The notes under the pieces are model-generated. The model was not told the origin of the DNA and did no database searches. It worked only from the letters and a program-made list of their open reading frames with translations. The translations under genes and the position numbers were made by a program. From assembly GCA_018673175.1 (NCBI GenBank), contig JABHDF010000003.1, positions 1 to 39,640 on the forward strand: DNA of 39,640 nt. Direction: 5' to 3'. The DNA is from Rhodobiaceae bacterium (lineage in GTDB: Bacteria; Pseudomonadota; Alphaproteobacteria; RS24). This document shows, piece after piece, positions 18,495-26,301 of this stretch (position 1 is the first letter of the stretch; each line of letters opens with the position of its first letter).

Positions 18495-19892
18495 GTGAAA
18501 TATATATCGACCCGTGGGCAGGCTCCCAAATTGAGCTTTGAAGAAGCCCTCTTGGCAGGCCTCGCCACCGATGGCGGTCTTTATGTGCCAGAAAGCTGGC
18601 CGCGCCTGTCTGAGGCGATGATTAAAAGTTTTGTCGGCATGCCATTTCAGCAAGTCGCTGTGGAAGTTTTGCATCCGTTCATGGGCGAGGATGTGCCGCG
18701 CGAGCGCTTGCAGGCCATGGTCGAAGAGGCCTATGCCACTTTCTCGGAAGACGAAATAGCCCCGCTTACCGATATGGGCGACGGGCAGTATTTTCTAGAA
18801 TTATACCACGGGCCTACCTTGGCGTTTAAAGACGTGGCGATGCAATTGCTCGCCCGCTTAATGGATGACGCGCTCATCCGAAGAGGCACGCGCGCCACGA
18901 TTGTAGGCGCCACTTCGGGCGATACGGGCGGGGCGGCCATTGAAGCGTTTCGCGGCCGCGAAGCCGCGGATGTGTTTATTCTGTTCCCCCAAGGCCGCGT
19001 CTCGGATGTGCAGCGCAAACAAATGACCACCCCCAATGACCCCAACGTGCATACGCTGGCGGTGGAGGGCACGTTTGACGATTGCCAAGCTCTGGTCAAA
19101 GAAATGTTTACCGATGTCGCCTTTCGCCAAGACATGTCGTTGGCGGGGGTGAACTCCATCAATTGGGCGCGAGTGATGGCCCAGATTACGTATTACTTCA
19201 CGGCCGCTGCCAAATTGGGCGCGCCGGAAACGCCGGTGGCTTTTTCTGTACCGACAGGTAACTTTGGCGATATTTTTGCCGGCTATGTGGCCGCGCAAAT
19301 GGGCTTGCCCGTGGCGCAATTGATGATTGCCACCAATGTGAATGATATTCTGGCGCGCACGCTCGATAGCGGAGCCTATGAAACGGGCGAGGTGGTGGCC
19401 ACGTCTAGCCCCAGCATGGACATTCAAGTGTCGAGTAATTTTGAGCGCTTGTTGTTTGAGCTTTCGGGTCGCGATGCTGGCCGGGTTCGCGGTCTCATGG
19501 GATCGTTAAAACAAAGCGGGCGGTTTGAGTTGAGCGAGCGTGAGCTGCATTTGATGCGTGCCCTGTTTGCCGCCAAACGCGTCGATGCAGACGAAACACT
19601 GACCACCATGCGCGATGTCTTGGCGCAAAACGGCTTTCAAATTGACCCGCATAGCGCTATCGGCGTGGCGGCGGCCAAGTCTGCCGTGGTGGCCGAAGAT
19701 GTGCCTATGGTTACGCTGGCGACGGCGCATCCGGCAAAATTTCCCAAAGCCGTGCAAGAGGCCTATCAGGCCGACCCCGACACCCCTCAAAGAGTTGTCG
19801 ATATGCTGGAATTGCCCGAGAAATTTACCCCCGTGGCGAATAATCTGGCGGATGTGCAAGCGCTCATCCGCGAAAAAGCCAGGGTTGGTTAG
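18495..19892 (+). CDS. thrC: threonine synthase
   Basis: ThrC converts O-phospho-homoserine to threonine with pyridoxal phosphate. The 465-residue protein starts at a GTG directly after the surf1 stop. The N-terminal KYISTRG, TDGGLYVPESWP, the PLP lysine in LAFKDVAMQ (K112), ATSGDTGGAAIEAF and NSINWARVMAQITYYF are diagnostic. Together with thrB (homoserine kinase) at 23344-24318 the window holds the last two steps of threonine synthesis, in different operons. Translation is probably coupled to the oxidase cluster. Confidence 0.96.
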   Translation: MKYISTRGQAPKLSFEEALLAGLATDGGLYVPESWPRLSEAMIKSFVGMPFQQVAVEVLHPFMGEDVPRERLQAMVEEAYATFSEDEIAPLTDMGDGQYFLELYHGPTLAFKDVAMQLLARLMDDALIRRGTRATIVGATSGDTGGAAIEAFRGREAADVFILFPQGRVSDVQRKQMTTPNDPNVHTLAVEGTFDDCQALVKEMFTDVAFRQDMSLAGVNSINWARVMAQITYYFTAAAKLGAPETPVAFSVPTGNFGDIFAGYVAAQMGLPVAQLMIATNVNDILARTLDSGAYETGEVVATSSPSMDIQVSSNFERLLFELSGRDAGRVRGLMGSLKQSGRFELSERELHLMRALFAAKRVDADETLTTMRDVLAQNGFQIDPHSAIGVAAAKSAVVAEDVPMVTLATAHPAKFPKAVQEAYQADPDTPQRVVDMLELPEKFTPVANNLADVQALIREKARVG

Positions 19893-19898
19893 GCCCAG

Positions 19899-20840
19899 AT
19901 GGCGGTGCGTGTGCCAAGGCTGGTCGCTTTTAGTCTCGCGTCTGTTTTATGGCTCGCTGGCTTGCTGGCGCCGATATCTTCGGCTCATGCCACGGATGCT
20001 CTGCGGTTGGCCGAGAATTTTCGCTTTCTCAATCTGACGCCGCATTTGCGCACCTCGCCACAGGGCGGGGAGGTTTTTGCCATTCAAAACTCTAGCTCCA
20101 AACCCCTGACGTTGGTTTTAAAGCGGGCTGAGTTGAACGACCTTGGTGTGGCGCTTGGGCTGCAGCAAGGCAGCCTTACGCCTTTGCGGCTTTTTAGCTC
20201 GGATGATCGTGAGTTTTCGGCGCCGGCGGGGGCCTCTGATGGGCTGATTTTCACGCTTCCGGCCGGCGTTGTGCAGAGTTTTAATCTGCCGACCGTAGCT
20301 CCCGATGAGACGGTGTATCTATGGTCGCCCGACAGTTTGGCGGCGCATCAAGTCAATCGGCGAACGTTTCATGCCGGCGTTTTATTTCTGCTCGCCATTT
20401 TATTGGCCCTATCTATTTTTGCCGCTATCTTTCGGCGCTCGCGCCGCGCGGTCTATGGGGTCACCATGGGCGGCGGCCTCCTGGTTTTGCTGGCCAGTCT
20501 GTGGATGCGCGATGTGATTCCAGATACACCGACGTTTTTTTCGCTCTCGACCTATCGCCTGGATGCCATTCGCGCGGCCTTTGGTTTGGGGCTACTGATG
20601 AGTGTCATCGGCCATCTCAATCTCATCATTCGCCTTGCCATCAATCGCAATTATTGGACGCGGGTGATCATTCTTGCCGATATCGGTCTTGTGGCGATGG
20701 GCGGTTTTTGGACCTTAGAGATTCTGCGCGCAGATTTTGCCGGGCTTATTTCTTCTGAGCTGGGCGATATTGCTTTAGCTTTGACCTGCGGCACGGTTTT
20801 GCTCGGAGCTTTTTTCGTGCCCGACCGCCGCAATCGTTAA
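19899..20840 (+). CDS. exported multi-helix membrane protein of unknown function, sensor-like topology
   Basis: I do not recognise this 313-residue protein. It has a signal peptide (about 8-31, SSAHA-T), a beta-rich periplasmic region (about 32-155, with several Gly/Pro turns), then five membrane helices at about 158-178, 187-205, 226-247, 255-275 and 288-307, and ends with FVPDRRNR just after the last helix. The plan resembles the sensing half of 7TMR-DISM-type signal proteins, but no GGDEF, kinase or other output domain follows and none is adjacent. It starts 6 bases after thrC and may be co-transcribed. Its stop lies in a 14-bp tandem duplication. The sensor idea is inference only. Confidence 0.7.
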   Translation: MAVRVPRLVAFSLASVLWLAGLLAPISSAHATDALRLAENFRFLNLTPHLRTSPQGGEVFAIQNSSSKPLTLVLKRAELNDLGVALGLQQGSLTPLRLFSSDDREFSAPAGASDGLIFTLPAGVVQSFNLPTVAPDETVYLWSPDSLAAHQVNRRTFHAGVLFLLAILLALSIFAAIFRRSRRAVYGVTMGGGLLVLLASLWMRDVIPDTPTFFSLSTYRLDAIRAAFGLGLLMSVIGHLNLIIRLAINRNYWTRVIILADIGLVAMGGFWTLEILRADFAGLISSELGDIALALTCGTVLLGAFFVPDRRNR

Positions 20841-20854
20841 GCCGCAATCGTTAA
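20827..20854. repeat. 14-bp tandem duplication spanning two convergent stop codons
   Basis: GCCGCAATCGTTAA occurs twice in direct tandem (20827-20840 and 20841-20854). The first copy supplies the TAA of the plus-strand membrane protein, and the second supplies the TAA of algH on the minus strand through the same TTAA palindrome. The second copy shows no other function. Confidence 0.95.
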
Positions 20855-21429
20855 GCATCGCCGCCTTGCTGGCTCAATAAAGCCAAATCAAACCCCAACC
20901 GCTGGGCACATAGCTGATAAAGCGCCTCGGGCTGCGGGCTAAAAATATCGTCCATCGTGGCGGGGCAGGTAAGCCAAGCATTGTCTTGCAATTCTGCCTC
21001 TAATTGACCCGCGCCCCATCCGGCATAGCCGAGCAAAAGGCGCATGTGTTGGGGGCCACGTGCTTGCGCGGCGTCGATGAGAATCTCCAAGGATTGGGTC
21101 ATGCCCACCATGGTTTGCTCTGGGGTAAGGGCGTCTTGTGACGGGTTTTGTGGCGGGTAATCTGTGGAGTGCAAAATAAATCCATAATCACTGGCCACAG
21201 GCCCGCCGACAAATGCTGGAATATTTTTCAAGCCCGTTTGACGAACCGCGTCTGGCAATTGCGCGCCAATATCCTCCAGCGTCAGCCCTGCGGTGGGTTG
21301 ATTGACGATAAAGCCCATCGCCCCGTCTGCATCATGGGATAAAACATAGATGACGCTGCGCGTAAAACGCGCGTCGCCCATGTTTGGCATGGCGAGCAAA
21401 AACTGGCCGTGAAGGTGGGTCGGTTGCAT
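20851..21429 (-). CDS. AlgH/YqgE family protein (UPF0301)
   Basis: A 192-residue member of the YqgE/AlgH family (UPF0301), cytosolic and of uncertain function; AlgH in Pseudomonas was reported as a regulator of alginate genes. The N-terminal HGQFLLAMPNMGDARFTRSVIYVLSHDADGAMGFIVNQP pattern, GGPV, and the segment MRLLLGYAGWGAGQLEAELQDNAWL are strong family signatures. It is convergent with the membrane protein downstream and divergent from the DsbD-like gene. Confidence 0.9.
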   Translation of the reverse strand: MQPTHLHGQFLLAMPNMGDARFTRSVIYVLSHDADGAMGFIVNQPTAGLTLEDIGAQLPDAVRQTGLKNIPAFVGGPVASDYGFILHSTDYPPQNPSQDALTPEQTMVGMTQSLEILIDAAQARGPQHMRLLLGYAGWGAGQLEAELQDNAWLTCPATMDDIFSPQPEALYQLCAQRLGFDLALLSQQGGDA

Positions 21430-21521
21430 GGCGGTAGTCTAGGCTCGCCCAAGGCGCCTAAGCAAGTAAATGTGTCGAACAGGCTCTCGTCTTGTGGCAG
21501 CGAACAGGCTATAAAGAGCGT

Positions 21522-22349
21522 ATGTTGAAACGTCTGTATCTTGTTGTTGCCCTTTTGGGCTTTGGATTGACCCCCGCTCTGGCGACGGTTGCCTCGGCTT
21601 GGGTAGACATGAAACCCGTGCGCTATCGTATGCTGGTCGCGCAGGTGCAAGGCCAGGCCTATGCGGCTTTGCAAATGCAGCTGAAGCCTGGCTGGCATAC
21701 TTATTGGCGATATCCCGGTGCCAGTGGTATTTCCCCCGAATTTAATTTCGCCGACAGCCAAAATGTGACGGCTGGGGAGGCGCTGTTTCCAGCCCCATCT
21801 TTTTTTGACGATGGCGTGGGCGGCTTTTACGGCTATGAGGGCGAGACGGGGGTCGTGTTTCCCATCCGTTATAAAGGCGCCGCGACGCTAAAATTACAGG
21901 CATTTTTAGGGGTCTGCCGCGAGGTCTGTATTCCGCTGAACCTTGCGCTAAGTCTGGACATGCCCGAAAAATCGCAGAGCCAAAGCGGGCCTCAAAAGAT
22001 CATTGCGGGCCTGTTGGCGGCGCAAGCCAAAGCCCCCCATGCGGGGTTAACCGTCGAGGGTGCCAGCTTTGACGGGGTCTCCCTGCAATTGGTGGTAACC
22101 GGGCAAGATTTGCAAAACCCCTATGTGATGAGTGTGCCGGGCCCGCATGATATTTTGGGTCCACCGCGCACCGCCGCTCGCCATCCTGCGGCTCATTTGA
22201 TTGAAATCCCAGCTTGGTCTAAGCTGGACCATCCCTTTATTGGGCGCAAGCTCACCTTCCTTGTGCGCGACGGGGCCAAGGCGATAGAACAAGAAGTTGA
22301 AATAACCGATCACCGTTTGCTACCCCGCGTTCACCCCCATACGGACTAA
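21522..22349 (+). CDS. periplasmic DsbD N-terminal-like protein with CxxxC
   Basis: A 275-residue exported protein resembling the N-terminal domain of DsbD/ScsB thiol:disulfide interchange proteins. It has a signal peptide (about 1-25), the block LKPGWHTYWRYPG (about 54-66) shared with that domain, and the C132-REV-C136 pair in GVCREVCIPL. No membrane domain or thioredoxin domain follows, so it is a stand-alone periplasmic domain. ATG 21522 follows AAAGAGCG. It sits 19 bases from a peroxiredoxin gene on the same strand, which suggests a thiol redox role. Function is inferred. Confidence 0.75.
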   Translation: MLKRLYLVVALLGFGLTPALATVASAWVDMKPVRYRMLVAQVQGQAYAALQMQLKPGWHTYWRYPGASGISPEFNFADSQNVTAGEALFPAPSFFDDGVGGFYGYEGETGVVFPIRYKGAATLKLQAFLGVCREVCIPLNLALSLDMPEKSQSQSGPQKIIAGLLAAQAKAPHAGLTVEGASFDGVSLQLVVTGQDLQNPYVMSVPGPHDILGPPRTAARHPAAHLIEIPAWSKLDHPFIGRKLTFLVRDGAKAIEQEVEITDHRLLPRVHPHTD

Positions 22350-22368
22350 TCTTATTTAGGAGACAACC

Positions 22369-22857
22369 ATGACTGTAAAAGCTGGCGATAAAATGCCTGA
22401 AGCCCAATTGATGCACATGAGTGATGCCGGCCCTGCGCCGATTACCACGGCAGAATTATTCGACGGAAAAACCGTCGCTTTATTTGCTTTGCCAGGGGCG
22501 TTTACGCCCACTTGCTCAAACCAACATTTGCCGGGCTTTATCGAAAAATCCGAAGAGCTGCGCGCCGCTGGCGTCGATACAATTGTTTGCCTGTCGGTCA
22601 ATGACGCCTTTGTGATGGGCGCTTGGGGCCAGCAACAAGGCGCCACCGGAAAAGTGATGATGGTCGGCGACGGCAATGGAGATTTGACCGAAGCCCTGGG
22701 CCTAACCATGGATGGCACGGGCTTTGGCATGGGTAAACGCTCGCTGCGCTATTCGATGATTGTGCGCGATGGCGTGATTGAAAGCCTGAATGTTGAGGGC
22801 AACCCAGGCCAGGCAGTCGATAGTGGGGCCGAAAACCTGCTGTCTCAGTTGGGCTAA
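22369..22857 (+). CDS. peroxiredoxin, Prx5-like
   Basis: A 162-residue peroxiredoxin of the Prx5 (AhpE/human PrxV-like, glutathione- or thioredoxin-linked) subfamily that reduces peroxides. The peroxidatic cysteine is in PGAFTPTCSNQHLPGF (C49), and the catalytic Arg lies in the C-terminal SLRYSMIVRDG. A second Cys (C74) is at a position that is not a typical resolving site. A good ribosome-binding site AGGAG precedes the ATG. It ends at a strong hairpin shared with rnhA. It may form an operon with the preceding DsbD-like gene. Confidence 0.93.
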   Translation: MTVKAGDKMPEAQLMHMSDAGPAPITTAELFDGKTVALFALPGAFTPTCSNQHLPGFIEKSEELRAAGVDTIVCLSVNDAFVMGAWGQQQGATGKVMMVGDGNGDLTEALGLTMDGTGFGMGKRSLRYSMIVRDGVIESLNVEGNPGQAVDSGAENLLSQLG

Positions 22858-22875
22858 ATTTGCCTATATCTATTT

Positions 22876-22914
22876 AAAAGCCATGGTTGCCCAATCGGTG
22901 GCCATGGCTTTTTT
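22876..22914. terminator. bidirectional rho-independent terminator between peroxiredoxin and rnhA
   Basis: The arms AAAAGCCATGG (22876-22886) and CCATGGCTTTTTT (22902-22914) form a long perfect stem, extended internally by weaker pairs. It ends in a T-run on the plus strand and a shorter T-run on the minus strand. It terminates the peroxiredoxin unit. The minus-strand stop of rnhA (22913-22915) overlaps the edge of the stem, so the same hairpin can serve the rnhA operon. Confidence 0.9.
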
Positions 22915-23341
22915 ATTGGTAGGGCGCCATGCCCATATTGGCCAATTGATCGGCGCGTTCATTACCTGGATGTCCCGCATGGCCTTTGACCCATTGCCAG
23001 TTTACCTGATGGCGCGCGCATTGCGCCTCTAGGGCTTGCCACAGGTCGACGTTTTTCACGGGCTTTTTCGCGGCGGTTTTCCAGCCGCGTTTTTTCCAAT
23101 TGATAATCCATTTGGTAATGCCGTCTTTGACGTAAGTACTATCGGTCGTCAGGGTTACGGCGCTGCCATCGGCGAGGCTTTTAAGGGCTTCAATGGCGGC
23201 GGATAATTCCATTCGATTGTTGGTGGTATTGGCTTCGCCTTCGTATAATTCAGCTAGGCCATCAGGGCCTTCGATGCGCGCGCCCCAGCCGCCGGGGCCG
23301 GGGTTTCCAGAACACGCCCCATCGGTATAAATCACAAACAT
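22913..23341 (-). CDS. rnhA: ribonuclease HI
   Basis: RNase HI degrades the RNA strand of RNA-DNA hybrids. The 142-residue protein has all four catalytic acidic residues: D7 in [18 protein letters not shown]45 in [11 protein letters not shown]67 in LTTDSTY and D131 in GNERADQLA. The [13 protein letters not shown] loop is intact. It lies 2 bases after thrB on the minus strand in the ispH-thrB-rnhA order typical of alphaproteobacteria. The window also encodes RNase HII (rnhB). Confidence 0.97.
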   Translation of the reverse strand: MFVIYTDGACSGNPGPGGWGARIEGPDGLAELYEGEANTTNNRMELSAAIEALKSLADGSAVTLTTDSTYVKDGITKWIINWKKRGWKTAAKKPVKNVDLWQALEAQCARHQVNWQWVKGHAGHPGNERADQLANMGMAPYQ

Positions 23342-23343
23342 AC

Positions 23344-24318
23344 TCAGCTCTCCAAACCATAATCTGCCGCGCTTTTCACATGCCGGTGAAAGCGCAAACG
23401 ACGTAAATACTCAACCGGATTTTTGGGCACCAAAAGGGCATCCTCGGGCTGGTTGAGCCAATCATAAAGTCGGCTCATCAAAAACCGCATAGAGGCGCCC
23501 GCCGCCAAAATGGGCAGGGCCTCTATCTCAGCACTCGACATCGGGCGCACCGATTGATAGCCCGCCAGCAGCGCGCGGGCTTTGGTGATGTTGAAATTCA
23601 CATCCGCTTCAAAACACCAAGCGTTGAGCATAATCGCTAAGTCGTAGGCCAGCGCATCATTGCAGGCAAAATAGAAATCGATCAGCCCGCTGACTTCGCC
23701 GTTTTCGAAAAACACATTATCGGGAAATAAATCGGCATGAATAATCCCGCGTGGCAAATCGTTCGGCCAATGGGCTTCAAGGCGCGCCAGCTCGCTGTCA
23801 ATAAGACTGGCAAGACCCGGCGTCACTTCATCGGCGTTTGTCTGGCAGGCTTGAAACAAGTGGCGCCAATTTTGCAAGCCTTGGGTGTTTTCGCGTTGCA
23901 TCGAAAACTCGGCTCCGGCCAAATGCATCTGCGCCAATGCGGCGCCCGCATTGCGGCAATGCAAAGGCTTGGGCGTCACGGTTCCGCGGCCATTTAAAAA
24001 GCTTACCAAGGCGGCAGGGCGTCCGGATAACTGGCTCAAAAGCGAGCCATTTGTCTGGTGTATTGGGCTGGGGCAAGCCAAGCCTTGGCCGCTCAAATGT
24101 TCCAGCAGCCCAAGAAAAAACGGCAGGTCTTTCGGGTCGACGCCCGTTTGGGTGTCTTCATAGAGCGTCAGGATGTATTTCATATCTTGGGTGCTGACCA
24201 AATAATTGGTGTTTTGCACGCCCGCCTGAATGCCTTTTAAATCGGTCACCGGCTCAAGCGGATACTGCGCCCAAAATGGCGCCAGACTTTGTTGGTCGAC
24301 GTGGGTGAAAACAGCCAT
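23344..24318 (-). CDS. thrB: homoserine kinase, APH-fold type
   Basis: ThrB phosphorylates homoserine, giving the substrate of ThrC. The 324-residue protein is the aminoglycoside-phosphotransferase-fold type common in alphaproteobacteria, not the GHMP type of E. coli. It has [13 protein letters not shown] at the N-terminus (about 30-42), the catalytic loop [13 protein letters not shown] and [10 protein letters not shown]. It lies 2 bases after ispH and 2 bases before rnhA, so the three genes are one transcription unit. Confidence 0.95.
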   Translation of the reverse strand: MAVFTHVDQQSLAPFWAQYPLEPVTDLKGIQAGVQNTNYLVSTQDMKYILTLYEDTQTGVDPKDLPFFLGLLEHLSGQGLACPSPIHQTNGSLLSQLSGRPAALVSFLNGRGTVTPKPLHCRNAGAALAQMHLAGAEFSMQRENTQGLQNWRHLFQACQTNADEVTPGLASLIDSELARLEAHWPNDLPRGIIHADLFPDNVFFENGEVSGLIDFYFACNDALAYDLAIMLNAWCFEADVNFNITKARALLAGYQSVRPMSSAEIEALPILAAGASMRFLMSRLYDWLNQPEDALLVPKNPVEYLRRLRFHRHVKSAADYGLES

Positions 24319-24320
24319 GA

Positions 24321-25280
24321 CTAGGCCTCCGCCGAAGCCTCGCGCAAAGCGCGTGGCAGTTTGAAATGAACATTTTCTTCTCTGCCGTCTTTTTCAACGA
24401 CCTCAATCTCGAAGCGCGCGTCAAACGCAGCTATCACTTCGCGGGTTAACTCTTCGGGCGCGGAGGCGCCAGCGGTGACGCCAATTTTGGCGACGCCTTT
24501 CAAACCATCCCAATCAATATCTTCTGCGCCGCCGATGAGCGTGGCATGCGGGCAGCCCGCTTGGCGCGCGACTTCCACCAGCCGTTGCGAGTTCGACGAA
24601 TTGGGCGCACCGATTACCAGCACATGCTCGACGTCGGCCGCCAATTGTTGCACCGCGGTTTGGCGATTGGTGGTGGCATAGCAAATGTCATCTTTATGCG
24701 GGGTATGAATATCTGGAAACCGTTGCTTTAAACTGGCCACAATATCAGCCGTATCGGCCACCGAAAGAGTGGTCTGGGTGGCATAGGCCAGCTCGCCTTC
24801 GGGCGCGATTAGGGTCGCGGCGTCGGCTTGTGTTTCCACCAAAGTGATGGCACCGGCGGGCACTTGTCCCATGGTACCAATAACCTCCGGGTGCCCGGCA
24901 TGGCCAATCAGCAAGACGTGGCGGCCGGCGTTATAATGGCGCTCGGTTTCAATATGCACTTTGCTGACCAGAGGGCAGGTGGCATCGAGCCAATTTAAGT
25001 CTCGGGTCTGCGCAGCGGCAGGCACAGATTTTGGCACGCCATGCGCCGAGAAAACAACGGGTCGGTCATCTGGAACGAGGTCGAGGTCATCGACAAAAAT
25101 GGCGCCCATATCGCGCAAACGATCGACCACGCGCTTATTGTGTACAATCTCATGGCGCACATAAACCGGCGCGCCGTGGATCTCCAGCGCGCGCTCGACA
25201 ATCAAGACAGCCCGATCCACGCCAGCACAAAATCCGCGCGGGTTGGCCAAGTGTATGGAGAGGGCTGGTTTGTTGGTCAT
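24321..25280 (-). CDS. ispH: 4-hydroxy-3-methylbut-2-enyl diphosphate reductase
   Basis: IspH (LytB) carries out the last step of the MEP isoprenoid pathway, making IPP and DMAPP with a [4Fe-4S] cluster. The 319-residue protein has the three cluster cysteines, in [12 protein letters not shown] (C18), [11 protein letters not shown] and ICYATTNRQ, with the catalytic Glu-containing stretch and [10 protein letters not shown]. An upstream in-frame start at 25337 would add about 19 residues; ATG at 25280 gives the usual N-terminus. It heads the ispH-thrB-rnhA operon and is divergent from the lipoprotein gene. Confidence 0.95.
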   Translation of the reverse strand: MTNKPALSIHLANPRGFCAGVDRAVLIVERALEIHGAPVYVRHEIVHNKRVVDRLRDMGAIFVDDLDLVPDDRPVVFSAHGVPKSVPAAAQTRDLNWLDATCPLVSKVHIETERHYNAGRHVLLIGHAGHPEVIGTMGQVPAGAITLVETQADAATLIAPEGELAYATQTTLSVADTADIVASLKQRFPDIHTPHKDDICYATTNRQTAVQQLAADVEHVLVIGAPNSSNSQRLVEVARQAGCPHATLIGGAEDIDWDGLKGVAKIGVTAGASAPEELTREVIAAFDARFEIEVVEKDGREENVHFKLPRALREASAEA

Positions 25281-25469
25281 AGCTCGTCTGGGTCTTTCTG
25301 AGAAATCTGTAGCAGCGCTTCTGTTTGTTTGCCCCACAAGGCCTCAATTCACGCTTACCCCTTGTTCTGGGGCATCCGTTTCGATACTGTCGCACGCATT
25401 GGCGATTGGCAAAACCCTTATCGAAATGGACGGGGTTGCGTCAAGATATTTGATACAGAAGGAAGCTCC

Positions 25470-25952
25470 ATGCTTGGCAAAAAGACATTTACTTTTTTAG
25501 CTCTCGGCCTCTCTTTGGCGGCCTGTGGGCCTAGCTTAGACAAAGTGGTCGACGCACAATGTCCGCCCGTCAATATTTTGACAACGGCGGACATTTGGCA
25601 GCAGGGGGGTATTCGTGCGCAGCTATCGGTAGTTGAGCTGGCGTGTTTTATCGATTCGAAAACCGATGAGTTGCAAGCCAGCGTGCGCGTGCGTGGGACG
25701 CTAAACCAAACCGGCACCGACTTGGCGCTATTTGCCGCGGCTCTCAATACGCAAAATGAAATTGTGGCGCGCACGCAAGTGAAAGCCAGCCCCTCGGAAA
25801 GTGCCTATTCGCTGATGATTCCAAAATTTGTGTATGGCCAAAAAGGTGGTGAAAGCGCCAAAGCGCGCGTGGTGGTGGGCTTTGTTTTGACGCCAGAGCA
25901 GTTGCAAGCCAATCGGGCGACCTATAAGCGCCAATTGGGCTTGCGCGAGTAA
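25470..25952 (+). CDS. small lipoprotein of unknown function
   Basis: A 160-residue protein with a type II signal peptide and lipobox LAAC-G (C19), so it should be acylated. ATG 25470 follows AGAAGGAAG. I recognise no family. The mature part (about 20-160) looks like one beta-rich domain with two further cysteines (AQC and ELAC). It sits alone between the divergent ispH and the gcv promoter. Confidence 0.75.
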   Translation: MLGKKTFTFLALGLSLAACGPSLDKVVDAQCPPVNILTTADIWQQGGIRAQLSVVELACFIDSKTDELQASVRVRGTLNQTGTDLALFAAALNTQNEIVARTQVKASPSESAYSLMIPKFVYGQKGGESAKARVVVGFVLTPEQLQANRATYKRQLGLRE

Positions 25953-25967
25953 ACGAATTTTGGGGGT

Positions 25968-25986
25968 AAACCTGTTTCCAAGGTTT
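25968..25986 (+). promoter_or_regulatory. AAACCT/AGGTTT inverted repeat at the gcv promoter
   Basis: AAACCT-N7-AGGTTT is a perfect 6-bp inverted repeat that touches the -35 box of the gcv promoter. There is no T-run after it, so an operator is more likely than a terminator of the lipoprotein gene. The protein that might bind it is unknown. Confidence 0.4.
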
Positions 25987-26014
25987 GACTCTGTGCGACT
26001 CTGGTTTACATAAT
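25985..26014 (+). promoter_or_regulatory. gcv operon promoter with two GANTC sites
   Basis: A sigma70-like promoter, TTGACT (25985-25990), 18 bp, CATAAT (26009-26014), five of six matches in each box. The expected transcription start is near 26021, about a dozen bases before the glycine riboswitch. Two GACTC sites (25987-25991 and 25997-26001, exactly 10 bp apart) lie in the -35 box and spacer. GANTC is the target of the CcrM enzyme encoded at 31439-32557, so methylation could change activity. That link is inference. Confidence 0.7.
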
Positions 26015-26033
26015 AAAACACAAGTGACCCTCA

Positions 26034-26250
26034 CGGGAGACGTTGATTTTGCTACTCGTAATTTACCAGCGGTAAGTTCACCAGATGGGAAATCAAGGCC
26101 GAAGGAGCAACCGCCCTCGGAAACTCTCAGGCAACAGGACCGTGGGGCGATGAAACTCTGGAAAGCAGGCTGCTCTGTGCGGCCTCACCGACGGGGTAAA
26201 GGCATTTACTTCAAATGCCTCAAATCTCTCAGGTTCAAGCGACAGAGGAG
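26034..26250 (+). promoter_or_regulatory. tandem glycine riboswitch
   Basis: Two glycine aptamers in tandem lead the gcv operon. Aptamer I (about 26034-26143) has GGGAGA pairing with CTCTC, the core GCCGAAGGAGCAA (26098-26110) and GGAAACTCTCAGGCAACAGG. Aptamer II (about 26152-26250) has CTCTG (26156-26160) pairing with CAGAG (26243-26247), CACCGACGGGGTAAAGGC and CTCTCAGGTTCAAGC. The linker GATGA and the leader allow the known kink-turn between the two. Such riboswitches generally turn on glycine cleavage genes when glycine is high. This fills most of the stretch between the lipoprotein and gcvT. Confidence 0.95.
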
Positions 26251-26254
26251 GGCG

Positions 26255-26301
26255 AGCTTCGAAATCAATCGAGGCGCGCAACTTGGAGTCGCAAGAGTTT
26301 G
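26255..26301 (+). promoter_or_regulatory. expression platform of the glycine riboswitch at the gcvT start
   Basis: After aptamer II a hairpin GCTTCGA-AATCAA-TCGAGGC and a second small hairpin (26280-26299) follow. In the second, AACTTG pairs with CAA-GA-GTT and holds GAG of the GGAG ribosome-binding site in its loop; its last base is the first base of the TTG start codon. No terminator T-run is seen, so control of translation initiation is more likely than termination. This is inference from base pairing by eye. Confidence 0.45.

Noticed and set aside
26215-26298. Upstream ATG start for gcvT
   Set aside because: The codon lies inside aptamer II of the glycine riboswitch.
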